DNA from: Monocercomonoides exilis
Taxonomy: Eukaryota; Preaxostyla; Oxymonadida; Polymastigidae
DNA length: 64,000 bases
Reading direction: 5' to 3'
Assembly: GCA_001643675.2 (NCBI GenBank)
Contig: LSRY02000057.1
Coordinates: 436,501 to 500,500 of the forward strand
Shown: positions 22,796-37,200 of the stretch, piece by piece
How positions within the stretch are numbered: the first letter of the stretch is position 1
How the letters are laid out: each line of letters opens with the position of its first letter
The notes under the pieces: model-generated
What the model was told of the DNA's origin: nothing
The model's database searches: none
What the model saw: only the letters and a program-made list of their open reading frames with translations
Made by a program: the position numbers and the translations under genes

Positions 22796-23540
22796 TCAAT
22801 GAGTATGATAAACAATTAAAGGAACAAGCATTTCTTCATTGTCGCATCCAGAATGTGTCGAAACATAAGTGTGATGCCCCCAAGTGAACCGGCTATTCTC
22901 TTCAAATCGAACGAATGAATGAAAACGAAAATTCAAACAATAGCAAAAACAATTTTTACACATTCATTTCAGAAGAATCATCACAGTTATTATTTTCATG
23001 ATAGTTAAAAAAACAAACTTCGAGGAAGAAGAATCCAATCTCCAACAGATTCTCTTGCAAGTGAGCAGAGTGGAGTAGGTCCAAACAGTCGAAAGTCTTC
23101 AGCATCTTCTGGAGATATAAGAATAAAACGCTAAAATTTATAAAAGATCAATTTGTAATATTCGTAAATTTTTATTTATGTGAATCCATTAAGAGAATTT
23201 ATTTTCTTTTTATGGGTGTAAAAAATGGATTGCACATACGTCACCAAAAACTTGCTCGAAAAGCTCCTTAAATTTGTATTTCATTCCATCTTTGCAGTGG
23301 AAAAAGGCACATCTCCTATCTCCAGCTTGGTGATCTTTTGTGAATAACATACTTTTCATTTCACGGATACGCGTTTTATGTGCTTTTATTTCTTTGTCTG
23401 TAAGCATTGATGATAAAAGAAGTGAGGACTGAAGTTCTTGACTTTCATCATTGCTTAAATGAAAATCAACAGATCGATTGAGTGAAGATAATTCAGAAGA
23501 AAAGATTAATTCAGAATGATTTAACTTTGAAGAAGATGGA

Positions 23541-23607
<67 letters not shown>

Positions 23608-25059
23608 GAAAATATACGTCCATTGATGGAGATTTATTTTCATTGATTTTAACTTTTGATGTTGATTGATTTTCTGAAGGTACAAGTTTTGGCCAATCCC
23701 AATCAACATGATGAGAGAACGGTGCAGGAATATGACCATGGTCAGCTGTTACGATTATGCTAAGTTGGATAAAATTGAAACATGGAAAAAAATTTTAATG
23801 ATTAAATACAATAATTTTGTATTTATAAAAATGAATACAATAAAAGCAACATTCAAAAATAGAACAACAGAGTAAAGAAAATTTGTATGTTCTCATGCAA
23901 ACGTTGTGTTTTTCATCGTTTCTGAGAGTTTTGTGAGTGTGTGTTCTAAAAGAAGTAGATCTTCTCGAACAATTTCTGAATCTTGAGTTTCATGATGAGA
24001 ATCAAGATCGATCTGTCCCCAATAAACATCAATTAGCATAGTATTTGAATGAAATGTATCTGATATTATCTGTTTACAATCAGCAGGTTTATCGGAATCA
24101 ATTTCTGATTTTGAAGAATCTGATATTTGTGAAATATCTTTTAAGGTCGGTTCAACAATTTCAGTTTGTTTGACCTTAACATTTTGAGGACATAATTGTT
24201 CAATGATATTAACAACTTCTCCAAAAGAGCTGAATTCATGGAACGAAGGTTGGGCGTAAAAGATTCCGCATGAGAGATTTTTTGTTGCGCTGTCAGAATT
24301 TGGTTCAACATCCGAAGATAATGTTGAAGTGGAAGAACAGAACAAGCTTTCATCATCAAATTTTTTCTTCTCAGAAATTTTATGGTATCCAATCTGGGGG
24401 TTGAACACATCTTGAGGAGTTATGTAGGCAGTTGAATCAGGAAGGATGTTATAATGCTGCCAAATTTCTTCGTCCAATATTCCAAGTTCCTTACAATCAG
24501 TAACAAAACCAAAAATATGCACATAATACGTACCAAGCAAAAATAAACAAATGGACAAACATTGCAACTCTTTTTTGATCTAAAATCTGACATTGTGAAA
24601 GGCTGAATGAGCCGGTCATGCTTTTTGAGATATGTTCTTCCAAGTATCCCATGTTCTGATGGATACAATCCTGTATAAAACGATGTTAAACAACTTGTTG
24701 TAGTAGAAGGAAAGACTTCACATTAAATAGAATTAGTATAACTTTAAATTAAAAAAGAAACTTGCTCTGCATTGCTTTTTAAAATTTGTTCGAAGAAAAG
24801 ACGATTCAGGAAGTGTTTTGAGGAGACTCATCCCCAACGCATCCACTAGTATAAAAATGAAAAGTTGAGGAACATCTAAGTTTGCTTGCTCATTTGAAAA
24901 TAATTGTGATAATTCTTCAATCTTTGCATTATGAATGGTATTTGAATGGTTGATTTTCGAAACGATAGCATGTGAAATATCTACTAAAGTCGGTAATGAA
25001 TAATCATTTGGGGCAAATCCATCCCCAACAATTTCATCTAATAAATCCACTTTTCTCAT
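22796..25059 (-). CDS. Alkaline-phosphatase-superfamily enzyme (phosphodiesterase/nucleotide pyrophosphatase type)
   Basis: Six exons: 25059-24762, 24715-24534, 24489-23903, 23759-23240, 23130-23019 and 22899-22796. They total 1,803 nt with all phases matching, giving 600 residues. The metal-site motifs appear in family order: ILVDALGMSL (Asp73), FPSTTTSCLTSFYTGLYPSE (101-120, holding the nucleophile Thr/Ser), DVYWGQID...SHH (Asp321, His325/326), IIVTADHGH (Asp362, His363) and HSGCDNEEMLVPL (His582 onward). The enzyme should use a two-metal site to hydrolyse a phosphomono- or diester; the substrate cannot be told. I see no clear signal peptide or membrane anchor. A run of over 20 serines (residue 410 on), encoded by a (TCA)n microsatellite, interrupts the region after TADHGH and is absent from typical relatives. 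It lies 179 bp downstream of the Rap-GAP gene, same strand. Confidence 0.88.
23541..23606. repeat. (GAT/TCA)n microsatellite inside the phosphatase gene
   Basis: About 22 repeats of GAT on the plus strand, reading TCA (Ser) on the coding strand. It lies in exon 4 of the phosphatase, keeps the frame and encodes a polyserine tract. Length variation would change the protein by whole residues. Confidence 0.9.
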
Positions 25060-25238
25060 TATAAGAAATAAATTTTGGGATAATTATTCCTTGCACTTAC
25101 AGCTATGCTCAAAACAAAACAAAACAAAAAAAATTAATATTAAACAATCAAAAACATTTTAAACAAGCCCGGACTAAAATTGTACGTAACAAAAATTAAA
25201 AACGAAATAATTATTAACTTAAAAAAATATTTAAATTT

Positions 25239-28200
25239 TCATTTAGCTTGTGAAAAAAAATCTTTGTAATAATCTGCAATATCAATTTCGGATTTAGTGC
25301 CTTGAATGACACGAGATATTGCAAGTAATCGAGAAGAAAATGGGTCAAACAATGAAGATGCTTCACTTTTTATTTGCGGGAAATTGAAGTCATTAATGAT
25401 TGCAACAAGAACAGACAAAGGAAGCAAAGGAAGTGGGACAATAGACGAAGGGAACAAAGGTGTGGAAAGCATGTGCGAATGGAAAATGGTCTGCGGAAGG
25501 TAGTCCAATGTTGAGAATGCAGAAGAAATGCTAGAAGCAGCTGAAGAAAATGAAGATGAATTCAAAGAATGAGGGGCTTGAGGTTGATGAAGAGATGTCA
25601 AATCAAGAGGAGAAGAAAATATAAATGAGGGAGCAGAAGCATTCGATGGAGACATCGATTGAAGAGTAATGACTGAACCATCTGAATTTGGTTGAGCTGG
25701 CTTTGTGCAAACAAATGGCGCGGAAGGTTGTGATAGCGAATTCAACAAACGGTCTGTTGATGAAGAGCAATTGTTTTCTAAATCTTTCTCGTTTATTCTG
25801 TCTTCTCTCTTCCATTTCTCACTCAGCCACCATATTCTTCTTCTCCTTTCCTTCTCAAACTCTATTTGATTGTTCATGTTCATCAGTTTGCGATGCATCA
25901 GATTTATGAATACGCAATGGGCTTCATCATCGTTTGCAATTCGACGAATCCACCAATCTTCAGTTTCAATTCCATTCTTTTTGTACTCTGTTCTTGCAAG
26001 ACTGGACAAAGCTTTTCCTCTTGCTGTGCCATATCCATGCTTTCCTTCAATAATCTTCTTTTTATTCTCATTCCATCGCTCCTGCAACAAAGAAAGTCGA
26101 GTCTCAATCTTCCTGTTTCGCTCGCTTCGATGCTCGATTTGTATCCTATACATCGGATGGAAGTGTTGATTGCCATCGGTAAAGGACAAAGGCTGTGGAT
26201 GAATAACAATCACTGTGCTAAATCCTAACAGATCAAATAGCAATGATGCAAAAGAGGAAGAAAATGTGGTATTCAGCGAAAGATTATCAAAATCCAGTGG
26301 TGATGGTTTTGATGGAAGGGATGAAAACACTGAAGAATGGTGATAGAACTGATCAAAAACGATAAATGGTTCAGAATACTCCCACCAAACAACACATACG
26401 CTTGCAGATGGAGAGCAAAGAACTGGAAGAAGAGAAGAGATGTCTGGCTCTGGGAATAATAAGTATTTTGATGAAAGAGAAAGAGAAGAAGTCGAAGGAA
26501 AGCTTTCTGTTGGTACATCACTTGCTGAAAATGATTCAGGTGTTTCAATTATGAGTTGCGATTGATGAGATAGGAAAGGAGCCACATGAAATAGAACTTC
26601 GTGAAGCGGAGTTATAAATGCAATTCTTGATTCAAATGAAACTCCTTTTATAAGTTTTTGATTTGATTCATCGCTTTCTCTTTCTTCACATTCTTTTGCT
26701 ATTTTCTGTTGATTCACATATTTCTCTCTGTTGTGGATAGACTCCTTCATCAGCTTTCCTTTATCATCAAATACCACATTCTTCGTCTGCTTCATTTCCC
26801 ATCCCATTCCTCGCACAAACCATGCAAACTCCTTTGTGGGCGTCTTTTCTTCCATCACAGCACGCAGTTCAGCCAGTGATTCAGGATCAACACCAAAGAG
26901 ATATCCATAAATAATATTCAGAGATGCGTACAACTGATCACGAGCTGAATTTACTGAAGAAGAGTTGGACGAACTTCCATTTGAATTATTCTCTTCTGAA
27001 ACGCTTTTTGTATGTGTTAAATCTGCACCGAAAGATTTTTTGGTTTTTTTAGTATTGTCGCGATAATTCATTCTTCCTCTTTTAATCGTATCTTTCCCAA
27101 CGAAAAACACAGCCACTTCGTCTCTTTTCTTCAGATTTAGCGTATCCAAAAATGTTAGAATATCTTCCAAAGAATCGACAAATTGATTATTTGAATCTGT
27201 TTTTGTTGTTTTAGTTGTTGATAAGCCATCACAAACATCTGCTTTCGAAGGTTTCGAAGAAATCTCTGATGATTTCAATGTTAATGCGGATGCCTGAGAA
27301 GGATATCTTTCTTCCAAAGCAATATTTGAAATATTATTTTTCTCAAACTTTCTCTTTTGCTCATCAATTCTTTTCTTCACAATTTTTCTATTCAACCTTG
27401 TCAATGAAGATGTGAACAAAGGATTAACAAGGCAAAGCTCGCTTATCAGTTTTCGTGTAGAAGAAAGATATAAATGTGTCTGATAATCAAACAAACGATG
27501 AAACGCATGCATAGGCTTTTTAATTGAATACTCGATTGTTGAATTAGACGGAACAGAAGGTGAGTGAACCTGCAATTGAATTTGTTCGTCATTTGATGAA
27601 ATGAAGCGATTTGGAAAAAGTTGCGATTGATAATGTTGAGAAGGAGAGGATTGATCTTTTAAAAGCAATTCACCTTGTTTAATTGTTGTAGGTTGGATCT
27701 TTTCGACATCTTCTTTCTCAAATTCTGTTTCATTCTTGAAGTTTATTGAGTGAGCTGTTTCGTAGCTATTCTCTTTATCAAAAGATGTTTCTTTATCATT
27801 TAATATAACGTTTTCTTTCCCGCTATTTTCATCTGCAATTTCAGCTAATTTTACATCATCCGTCTCACTTTCATCAGTGTCTTCGTTTGATGACAACGAG
27901 GAAATTGATTCTTGTTCCTCTGTATCGCTATCTTTTGAGTCATTTTCGCATAAATCTGATTTGTTGGTATCTTTCTCAGCAATTTCAGCAAAACAATCGG
28001 CTCCACTTTGGACTTCTGCTGGCAATTTTTCCATTCCATAATTTTTCCTCTCGCGTTCAATTTCTGCCTCCATTCTTTCGATTTCTTCTTCTTGTTGTTT
28101 GAATGCTTCCTCGATTAATCTTCTCTTCTCTCTCACTGTCTTCTTTTTCGACAATGGAAATGGCACTTCAATGTCGAGTGTTTCATCCATTGAAACAAGA

Positions 28201-31200
28201 AGCGTTTGGAGATTTCCATAAGCCCCCCGCAGATTTTGTGGTGTTTCGTGCTTTGAAGGAAGTTCTGTTGATATCATGTTTTCATAATTTTCGCAATTCT
28301 CTTCCATGTCTTTATCATTCATCTTTTCTTGTTCACTCAACGTAATGTGAGGTTTTTCAGCCATGGAATTTGTTGCTGCATTTGAAAATGATCGAGCAAT
28401 TTCATCAAATAAAGGCATGTCTCTAAAATGTTGGAGACATTTTGTCTCCATTGTTTTATCTGTTGAAAAGTTTGATGCTTCGATTTCTTTTTCATCTTTG
28501 TTTATTTGATATTCATCAGGTTGAATCATTTGATTTCCATTAGAATCATATCTGTCTTTCTCATTACTGGAAGCATCAAAGCCATCTTCATCCTTCTTTT
28601 CGATGTACTCTGCAACTTTTTCAGGGCATTTTTCAATTGTCTCTTGCCATTGCAATTCGCTCTCTCTCACACGATTGATTCGGCTTTCCCAATCTTCGTC
28701 ATGTTGCTGCCTTAGCATCTCTTGATATGCCATTCTTTCATCGTATCTCCTTTTTGCTTCCTCTTCTTCTTCTTTTTTTCTTTCCTTCTCTTTTATTCTC
28801 ATCAACCGTCGATTCTTTTTGTTTCTACGTTCAGTTTTCAATGCTTTATTTGCACGTTTTCTGTGTTTGTCTTCTTCACTTTCCACATCCTTTCTAATAC
28901 TCCTTTTCATTTGCATTATATCTTCGTGAATTGATAACATGCAATCGAACATTATTGGTTTTGCGTTTGGCTTCTTTTCAGTTGAAGCTAAAGATTGTGA
29001 ACGAAGATCTGTTGATGACAAAGGCTCAGGAGAATTTAATGAATCTGACTGACAACGATCAGTTATTTCAATTGTGTCATTCACATTTAACTGATTACCA
29101 CTTCCTTTTCCTTCGCATTCGGTTAATTTACCATCATTTTCCTCCAAAGAATCGTTAGAGAAAACCTCGATTTGCTTTTTCAATTGCAGCTGAAGCGTTA
29201 ATGCTTCAGTAGATGCCTTTAATTCTGGAGGAAGATTGAAAGCTTCATGTTCACTTGCTGAATCAAGTTCACTTGAAGCAATACTTTCATCTTGTCCATA
29301 TCCATTTATTTCTGAAACTTTTACAATATTCTCAGTGATTTTTGATTCGGATTTTTGAGGGAGATTTGCCTTTGAAGGGGAAATCCTTGAGACAGATGAC
29401 ACAGTTGGAGTTTCATGCCTAATTGTTGCAGGGTTGTCAAAGTTCACAGGAGAGAAATCCCAGGCATGTCTTCCAGCAACATCTCTTATTATCAATCGAG
29501 TAACATGCCGCTGTTTTTTCGTTTTTTCGTTTTTAATATTATTGTCTAATAAAGAAGCATTTTCATCAAATACCAAATCAGAAACGGATATGATTGATTC
29601 ATCTCCCAAAGAAAAGTGCAAAGTTCTGAGAACTTTTGACGGGTTGCCCGAAAGTGTAGAACGGGCAGAGCTTGAGAGATAGGATTTGCTATCCATTCCA
29701 AACGAAAACAAGCCAAACGGCCTCCTTTCGCTCAGATTGGTGAACGGATCATCATCAAAGCGAAGCATTTGTTGTGAAGGATAAAAAAGCAGAGGGATAG
29801 AAATCGCATCAAGTCCATCATCAAATGTATAATGTTTGTTCAAACTGTTTGAATACAGCATAATCCTTGCAGCCTGCTCAGAAGGAGAGTCTTGTGAATT
29901 TAATGAATTTTCTTGTTCGCTTTTGTTAATTTCATTCTCTTCATTCAAATTATCCAATGTTGTCGGATGCAAATATCCGCATCCACTTCCATTCCACACG
30001 TTCTCACTGTCATTTGTTGCGGAACTGTTCCACTCTTTTGCCCTGCTCATCGCAACAGTCATGAGCATCCTGCTCAGAAGAGAAATCGAACGGTCGATTG
30101 AATCACCAAGCTGGATGAGCTGCGTAGAAGGATGGTTCATCTTTTCATAAAGCTGATATCGATTGAGTGATGAAGACAACAAGAAATCAGTGGAAATAGA
30201 TTGTGATTGAATATGATGTGACAAAGAGGAATTTTGAGAAAATTCTTGAGAATTTGCATATTCTGATTCGTTTTTGTATTCATTATTTAACTCTTTGTCT
30301 AAATTTATTTCTCTTTCCTGCAAAGGTTTTTGCAGAACATTTGCTTGCGTTGAATTCTCTTGTTCATCATCATCTTTTACATCAGATGATGAAAACGGTG
30401 AAGTAATAAAATCTCTAGCTCGATCATCGCTTTGCTCTTCAGAATCATTTACAGTTACAGAAATTACAGAATTTTCATCAGCCCCATCGACTGTTGAGAA
30501 ATGAGTGGCAGTTACAATATTTCCTTCAGTTGTTTCATTCTTTTGCAAAGGAATGCAATTATTTTCAATCATTTGTTCATCTACAGATTTGGCATGCTCC
30601 TTCATGTCATTTCCACGTAATTGCATCTCATCCAGATTTGAAGTGTCTATTTCATTGCCGACAGATATTTTCTCAAAGTCAGCTGACAAAGAAGACTCAT
30701 CACGGATAGGCGAATCGCTTTTATCAACAGGCCAAAAAGAAGATGATTGATCGGTTGTTGGAGAACCTTCATTCGTTGGAGATTGTTGGGTTTCAGAGGA
30801 TTGCAAGTCGGTTTCTGCAGAAAAAGTTACCTCGCTCGAATTGTTTCTCTTATGTGCTATTTCAGAGATCTGTGATTGTAAATGCGATTGGTCAGCATTT
30901 GTGGATGTTTTGTTGATTAATAATGAAGCTAACTCTTCTTGTTTGAGAAGACTTTCAGGTTCGTCTGAAATAGCAGAAGTTAACTGGATATCAGAAAACG
31001 GAGCTGCTGAAAGCTTCATTGGAAGAGGACGTTGTGAGCTGTTCTCAATCCCTGCTTGCCTCGTCTGAATCAGTGCATTCGATCGATGAAGATTAGAAAG
31101 TGTGGGTGGAGGCGGAGTTGGTTCTAACCCATCTTCTGATTGTGAAGTTGACATAACAGCATTTATCCCCTGCTCATCTTTCAAGCTGTGTCCCTTTTGT

Positions 31201-34200
31201 TTCGCTTCGTTTTCTGTAATTGCGAGAAAACCGGAATCAGTCAAAGAAGTCTGAGCAACATCAAGTAGGGAAGAAGGCGCTTGTGGAGAGGCCGATGCAG
31301 CATCATTTACAGAAGAATCACTTGCTTCAATATGAGAGGAAGACAATGTGTCAGAAAATGGGCTTGCTTTCACTTTCCGACTGAATGGCCTTGTGCCAAA
31401 CGTTGTCTCCTCATCAAAACTGAAAAAGTCGTCAAAAAGCATCAGCCTTTCCTTCACAATATCGTCGTCTTCGCTATTTTCAAGACGCAGACTATTAATC
31501 ATATCGCTAGAAAATCCCCTTGTCTTCAATGATTCTTTCAGTGCTTGCAATCTCTTTTTCTTGTGGTGTAATGCTTTTTCTCTGTCTCTTTGCCTCTTCT
31601 CTTTCCCAATTGCCATCACATTCCTTCTCTCTTCTATTGACACACATCTGTGGTAATCCAGCATCTTCGCCTCAACCTTCATTTCTCTGTCTTCATCTTC
31701 AATCACAGAAAACTTATCAAATCCTTCAAAATCAGTGAAAAATACATGTGAAAACGGAGAAAGCGAAGGATATCGAGAAGAAAGTGTTGGAGTGATGATA
31801 AAGGGAGACAAAGACGATGGATTAAAGCTTGAAGAAGGAAGAGAGTGAATCTGTGAAGCCAAAGAAGATGGGGAATTAGATGAGAATGGAGTTGAGAGCG
31901 TTGACAAAGCCAGCGATGAAGACAGGTTCATTCCAGAAGCGATGAACGGGGATGAAGGCGCGTGGAGAGGCGAGTATTTTGCATTGTCTGCAATGGCAAT
32001 GCCATTCAATGAGCGATATGAAACAGTCGGCAGATGATGAACTTGTGAGATGGCTGTGCTGGAAGCAGTGAGTGGTATAGCAGCGATTGGCAGTGCAGCC
32101 GAAGAGACGGAGGAAGACGAGGTGATTGCTGTGGATGCATTTGAAGGCAGCGCAACAGGCGAAACATCTGTTGTGCTCTGAGGAGAAATCAAGTTTGATG
32201 AATTGGAAGGAAATTGCGAAGATGGGTCGAAATATGGAGATGTTGAGGCTGTTGAGAAGGAAGAGTAGTTTGAAGGCGAAGGATAGCCTGGCTGCAATGG
32301 CTTGTTCTCCACGTTGGACAAAGACATCGCTTGCTCAAAGATCGCAAAAATAGGCTGTTAATATCAAAAATCAAAAAAAAAAAAAAAAAAAAAAAAAAAA
32401 TAAAAAAAAATAAAAATAAAAAAATAAAAAAATAACAACAAAAATGGAAAAAACATTTATTTTATTAATTGAATTTATATTTGAAATTAAACAAAAATTA
32501 AAAGTATGGCAAAGATAAATATAAAGTCAAAAAATAAAATAGCCAATCGCAGACCTTAATAAACTGCGGAGTCGCGCTCAGCTGTCTGCAGTTGACCAGC
32601 CACTCGCAGGCGCATCTGAGGAAAGCGCACACAATTTCACTCCGAGCACGCTTTGTCATTCCGACTGACACGACGCTCTTCATTGCAGAGTTGAGAGCCA
32701 TCATGATGCGGACACAGCGTGAAGGGTCGACTACAAGCAGGAAAGAGGAGAAGAAGGAGAGCTGGGTGAGTGCATTCACAACTGTCAGGGTAGTGAAGAT
32801 GTCCCTCAGCTCAATCGACTTCTGCAGAATGTCAAATAGTACAGGCATCACTTCACCTAAATCCAGAGGACTCACTTGCTCTGACTGAGAATACGAGGAA
32901 TCTGATTGGTCATTTGAGGAATAAGAAGAACTGAAAGAAGAAGATGTTGAATAAATTTTTGACTGTACGAATGTAGTTTGCTGATGTGTCATTTCTGTTC
33001 CTGGGATCTGTTTACAGTCAGCAGCAATGCTCTTCTCCAGCTGCGTCATCATTTCTCCCCATCTCTCTTCTTTTTCCTTCTCCTTCTCTTCCATCGTTCG
33101 GAGCACCAGTATGTTCATCAGGATGTTCATAACACCCTTCAGCACCAGAATTAGATGTTGTGTTCTGTTTGTTTTTGAGTGGGCTGCCATATACTCAAAT
33201 ATCTGCCTCTGTGTCTGATGCCACACACTTGATGGAATGGATGACTTGGATGCATTTGACATCATTGCAGAGGTTATACGGGAATCGTGAATGAACTGAC
33301 AGGAAGAAGGATCAGACGGATTCAATGGAGAAGAATGAAGTGAAGATTGTGGTTTGGGGGGAGGAGGAACAGGTGGCATAAATGGTGCAGTACTTTGTTG
33401 TTCAGAAGGAGAATTCTCCTTTGAAGAGGAAGAGGAAGTAGAAGGAGATGAATTGGAAGATGCATTTGATACAGTTTCTGAGGAGCAAGTGCTCACATTC
33501 ATCCACTGTGATAATCCTGTTGGGAGCATCATCGACATCATCGTCATCTCTCCATCTTCGTCGAGGCTGTGCAGCATCATCATAATCATCCTCTCCAACT
33601 CTGTTCTCTCCATCGCCTCGCCTTCATCCACCACCTTCCACACAACACTCTGCCCATCCTGTTCAGCTATTAAGCTTTCTTGTTCTTTCTTTGCCTGCAG
33701 CTCCGCTTCTCTCTCCCTCCTCTTCCAAAACAGCACATTCAGTCTTTCCTTCATCTTGTCTCTTTTCTCGCTCTTCCTCGCATTCCATCCGTTCCACCCG
33801 CACACTCCACAGACAGACACCATCGTCTCCAGTGCGATCAGCCTTGTTGACGAATGGAAGTAAATGAACTCCTTTTGGCACTCTGCAAAAGAGGGGAGGA
33901 TGCTCAGAGTGAATGGCAGGTGCCTCTGAAACAGTGGACGAATGAATGGGATGATGTATTCGACACAGCGAAAGTTGCGTGTTCTGAAGGGCTGCGAAAT
34001 GCAGTTGAGAGAGCGAGACAAATATTGGATGTTCAATGGCACCTGCTGCGGACGGGCAAGAAGACGGATGATGATAATAAGCGAGAGAGCACAGGAGTTT
34101 GTGTAGCTGATGTGAAATAGAATGAACAAAAATGATAAGAGAATGCAATTAATTACATAAGAATTTAATTTGCAGAATATAAACATTTTAAGCGAAATCA

Positions 34201-37200
34201 AATAAAAAGAATTATCAGAAGATATTATGTATTTGTTGCAAACCCTTTGTTGATCATCTGTTTTTCTTCAAACAAATAACTCCCAAACAACGCAAACAAA
34301 GTGTTTGAGTCGATGCTCCTTTGCTTCTCTCTCAATTCTCTGCGTCTCTGCACTTCGTGTTGCACAGCTACCATTTTTTCATCACTCGTCTTGCATCTTT
34401 TCCTTCTCCTTCCAACAGCACCACAATTCGTGGAATTTTCATCACTTTCTTCATCACTGCTGTCGTTGCTATCATTATCATCATCTTCTCCCTCTTCTCC
34501 TTCTCCTTCTCCTTCTTCTCCTTCTTTGTTTCCTTTTCCGCTTTCCTCTTTCTCTGCTCCTTCATCGCTCTTCTCATGCTTTTCATCAACAAAACGTGAC
34601 TGCGATTGTTCAGAGGCCGCCACTTTTTTCGATGAAGCACTCGAAGACTGCGCAAAAGAAGGAGCAGAAGAGAATGGATTGACTGTCTGTGTGTGGATGA
34701 ATGACACACCAGCATGTTCTGAAGGTTGAGAAGTGCCTGAGCTGCCTCCAACAGGCGACGAGGAAGGAGAAGGCAGCTCAGATGAGAATGAAGATGCACC
34801 CCCAAATGAGAAGGAGACAAAAGGAGAATCCAGAGAAGAAGGATGGTTGGACGAGGCAGACAGAGCAAGAGGAAAAGATGAAGGCGATAAAGAGGAGCCT
34901 TGCAATGAGCCAATCTCGTTATATCCATTGTCTCCATTGAATGAATTGTCAATTTGTTCTTCAATCTCTCCACTTCCAGCTGAAGATGCATCGTTTGCGT
35001 GTTGTTCGTTCTGTTGCGTTGTTATTGTTGAATCAGAGTAAATTCTTGTGTCCTTATTCCTTTCTGTTCGTAACGGTGGAATCAATGAAGCAGATGAAGG
35101 AGATTCATCTTCATCGCCATCAGCTTCTTCGGCTGTTTTGTTTGACTGTTCTGATGATATCATTGGAGAAGCAGAAGATTGCGTTGATGATGATGATGCA
35201 GCTGAAATTGTCACTCTCTCTATGTTTTGTCCTAATGCACTGAGTGGATCATCCTCAGCAACTGTTGTTGTTGCATTTGGCTGATTTGAAAGTGAAGAGG
35301 CAGAAACAGACTTTGGAGGAAGAGGAGGAACAGGAACTGGCTGAGAAGGCACAAAAAGAGGAGAGGAAGAAGAAGAAGAAGATGATGATGATGATGATGA
35401 TGATGATGCACGTTGTGTGCTGTTCACTTCATTCAATGCTGACATTGATAGCAGAGATGTAGCTGGTTGTATGGAAGTGTATCCATCTGGCTGTTGGGTG
35501 GCTGAAGGGGGTGAGAATTCAATCAGAGGCGTCGGCGGGTCGCTGCTCAGCTCTGCCGAGTCGAGCGAGGCAATCAGCGTGGATGTGGTGGAGATGGCAT
35601 GATGGCTGGTGTTATTGTTGCTATTGTTATTGTTACCAATGTTATCATCTTTTTCCTTTGAAGACTGATGTTTCCCTTCTTTCGAGTCAGTCGTGCCTTC
35701 TCCGTTGAGTCTGCTGCTGTTTCGCTTCGCTTCATAGATTCTAGTTACATCTGGTTCGTATTTCTTCTTCATCCTCGCCAGTTCGAAGTCAAAGCAATTG
35801 ACATCTTGCTGCTGAGAAAGGTCAGAATAAGCATCGCTGCTGATTTCATCTTCAATTCCAATCCATTTGGCAACTGACCGCGCCCTCTTTGCATTCTCCT
35901 CTGCTTTTCGTTGTTCTTGTTCTCTTTCCTGTTCTCTTTCTCTTTCGCTGCGGAAGAAAGAAGAGCGATCACGACTGTCAGAGAAAGAAGGGGAGTGAGT
36001 GATGGTCTGATAAGAAGAAGACGAAGAAGACGATGATGAAATTTGAATGGAAGAATTTGATTGATTTGAGAGAGGCGCAGGCAAAGTGGAAGAAGACAGT
36101 GATAATGTCGATGAAGAAGCAGAAAGAGAGCTCAAACCAGACTGGCTAGCAGATGACAATGAAGAAGATGAAGATGAAGAAGACAAAGAAGAAGAGGAAG
36201 AGGAAGAGGAAGAAGATGATGATGAAGGTGGAGATGAAGAAAATGGCATTCCAGATGAATTAGAAGAGGAGCGCGCATCTCTTCTTCTTCTGGCTGCTCT
36301 CACTTCAGGAACGATCTCCAGTGTTAGATGATCAAATCTCTCGATGTTCCAAAAGCCATTCACTTCTCCATCATTCATCAAGTCTTCCTCTTCTGTTGTG
36401 GAGCCTATTAATAAGTCAATTAATTCGCGTATTGTGCGAATGAAAAGGAAGTGATTTTGTGCTGATAATTGAGAGGAAATGGAAGGAGAGGCAGAAGATG
36501 GCTGGGTGGATGGATTGGATGAGGAAGAGGAAGAAGAAGATGAGGAGGAGGAAAGAGAAGAAGAAGCAGAAGAGGAAGAAGATAAAGAAGATGTTGAAGC
36601 AGAATTTTGTGGAGAAGCAGAAGGAGAAGAAGGAAGAGAGCCAGAGTCGAAGATGTCGATGAGTGACCGCCATTTGAACAGATCTTCCTGTTGTTTTGTG
36701 AAGAAAGTGAATGGAATGCGATAGAATGGATGGAGAGGGGCTGAATTGTAAGTCAGAGGAGCATGCGATGTTGAGTTAGAAGAAGGAAATGTAGAGTCGT
36801 TTGATGATTTTAGAGGAGAAGATGATGGAGAGGAGGAAGAAGAAGAGGAGGAAGATGTGGTGAAAGCATCTGCCAAACGCTTTTGAGGAGAAAAAGATGA
36901 TGAAAATCCTCTTTGCAATGAATCTTGTTTGATTTCAGAAGAGTTCATTGATTGATTTTGTGTTAGCTGATTTGGAAGGTTTGATCTTTGGATGGCTTGA
37001 AGAGGTCTGACTGAAGGAGGCGGGGCAGAAGGAGGCGGGGCAGGCACATGTGGCATGAGAGGAGAGGCAGGGCTGCCAACATTTGAAGCAGGAGATGAAG
37101 AATGAGAAAGAGAAGCAGAGGAAGAAGAAGAAGAAGAGGATGAAGAGGAGGAGGAGGATGATGAAGGAGCAGATGTGTCTATCACCAGATCGTAGTCTGC

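Noticed and set aside
23541-23606. Possible CRISPR-like or tandem array
   Set aside because: It is a simple trinucleotide repeat encoding polyserine. No spacers, and the genome is eukaryotic.
33354-33863. Plus-strand ORFs within the Rap-GAP gene, including the many at 34300-39600
   Set aside because: Reverse-strand shadows of Ser- and Glu-rich repeats. None shows a domain or splice logic of its own.
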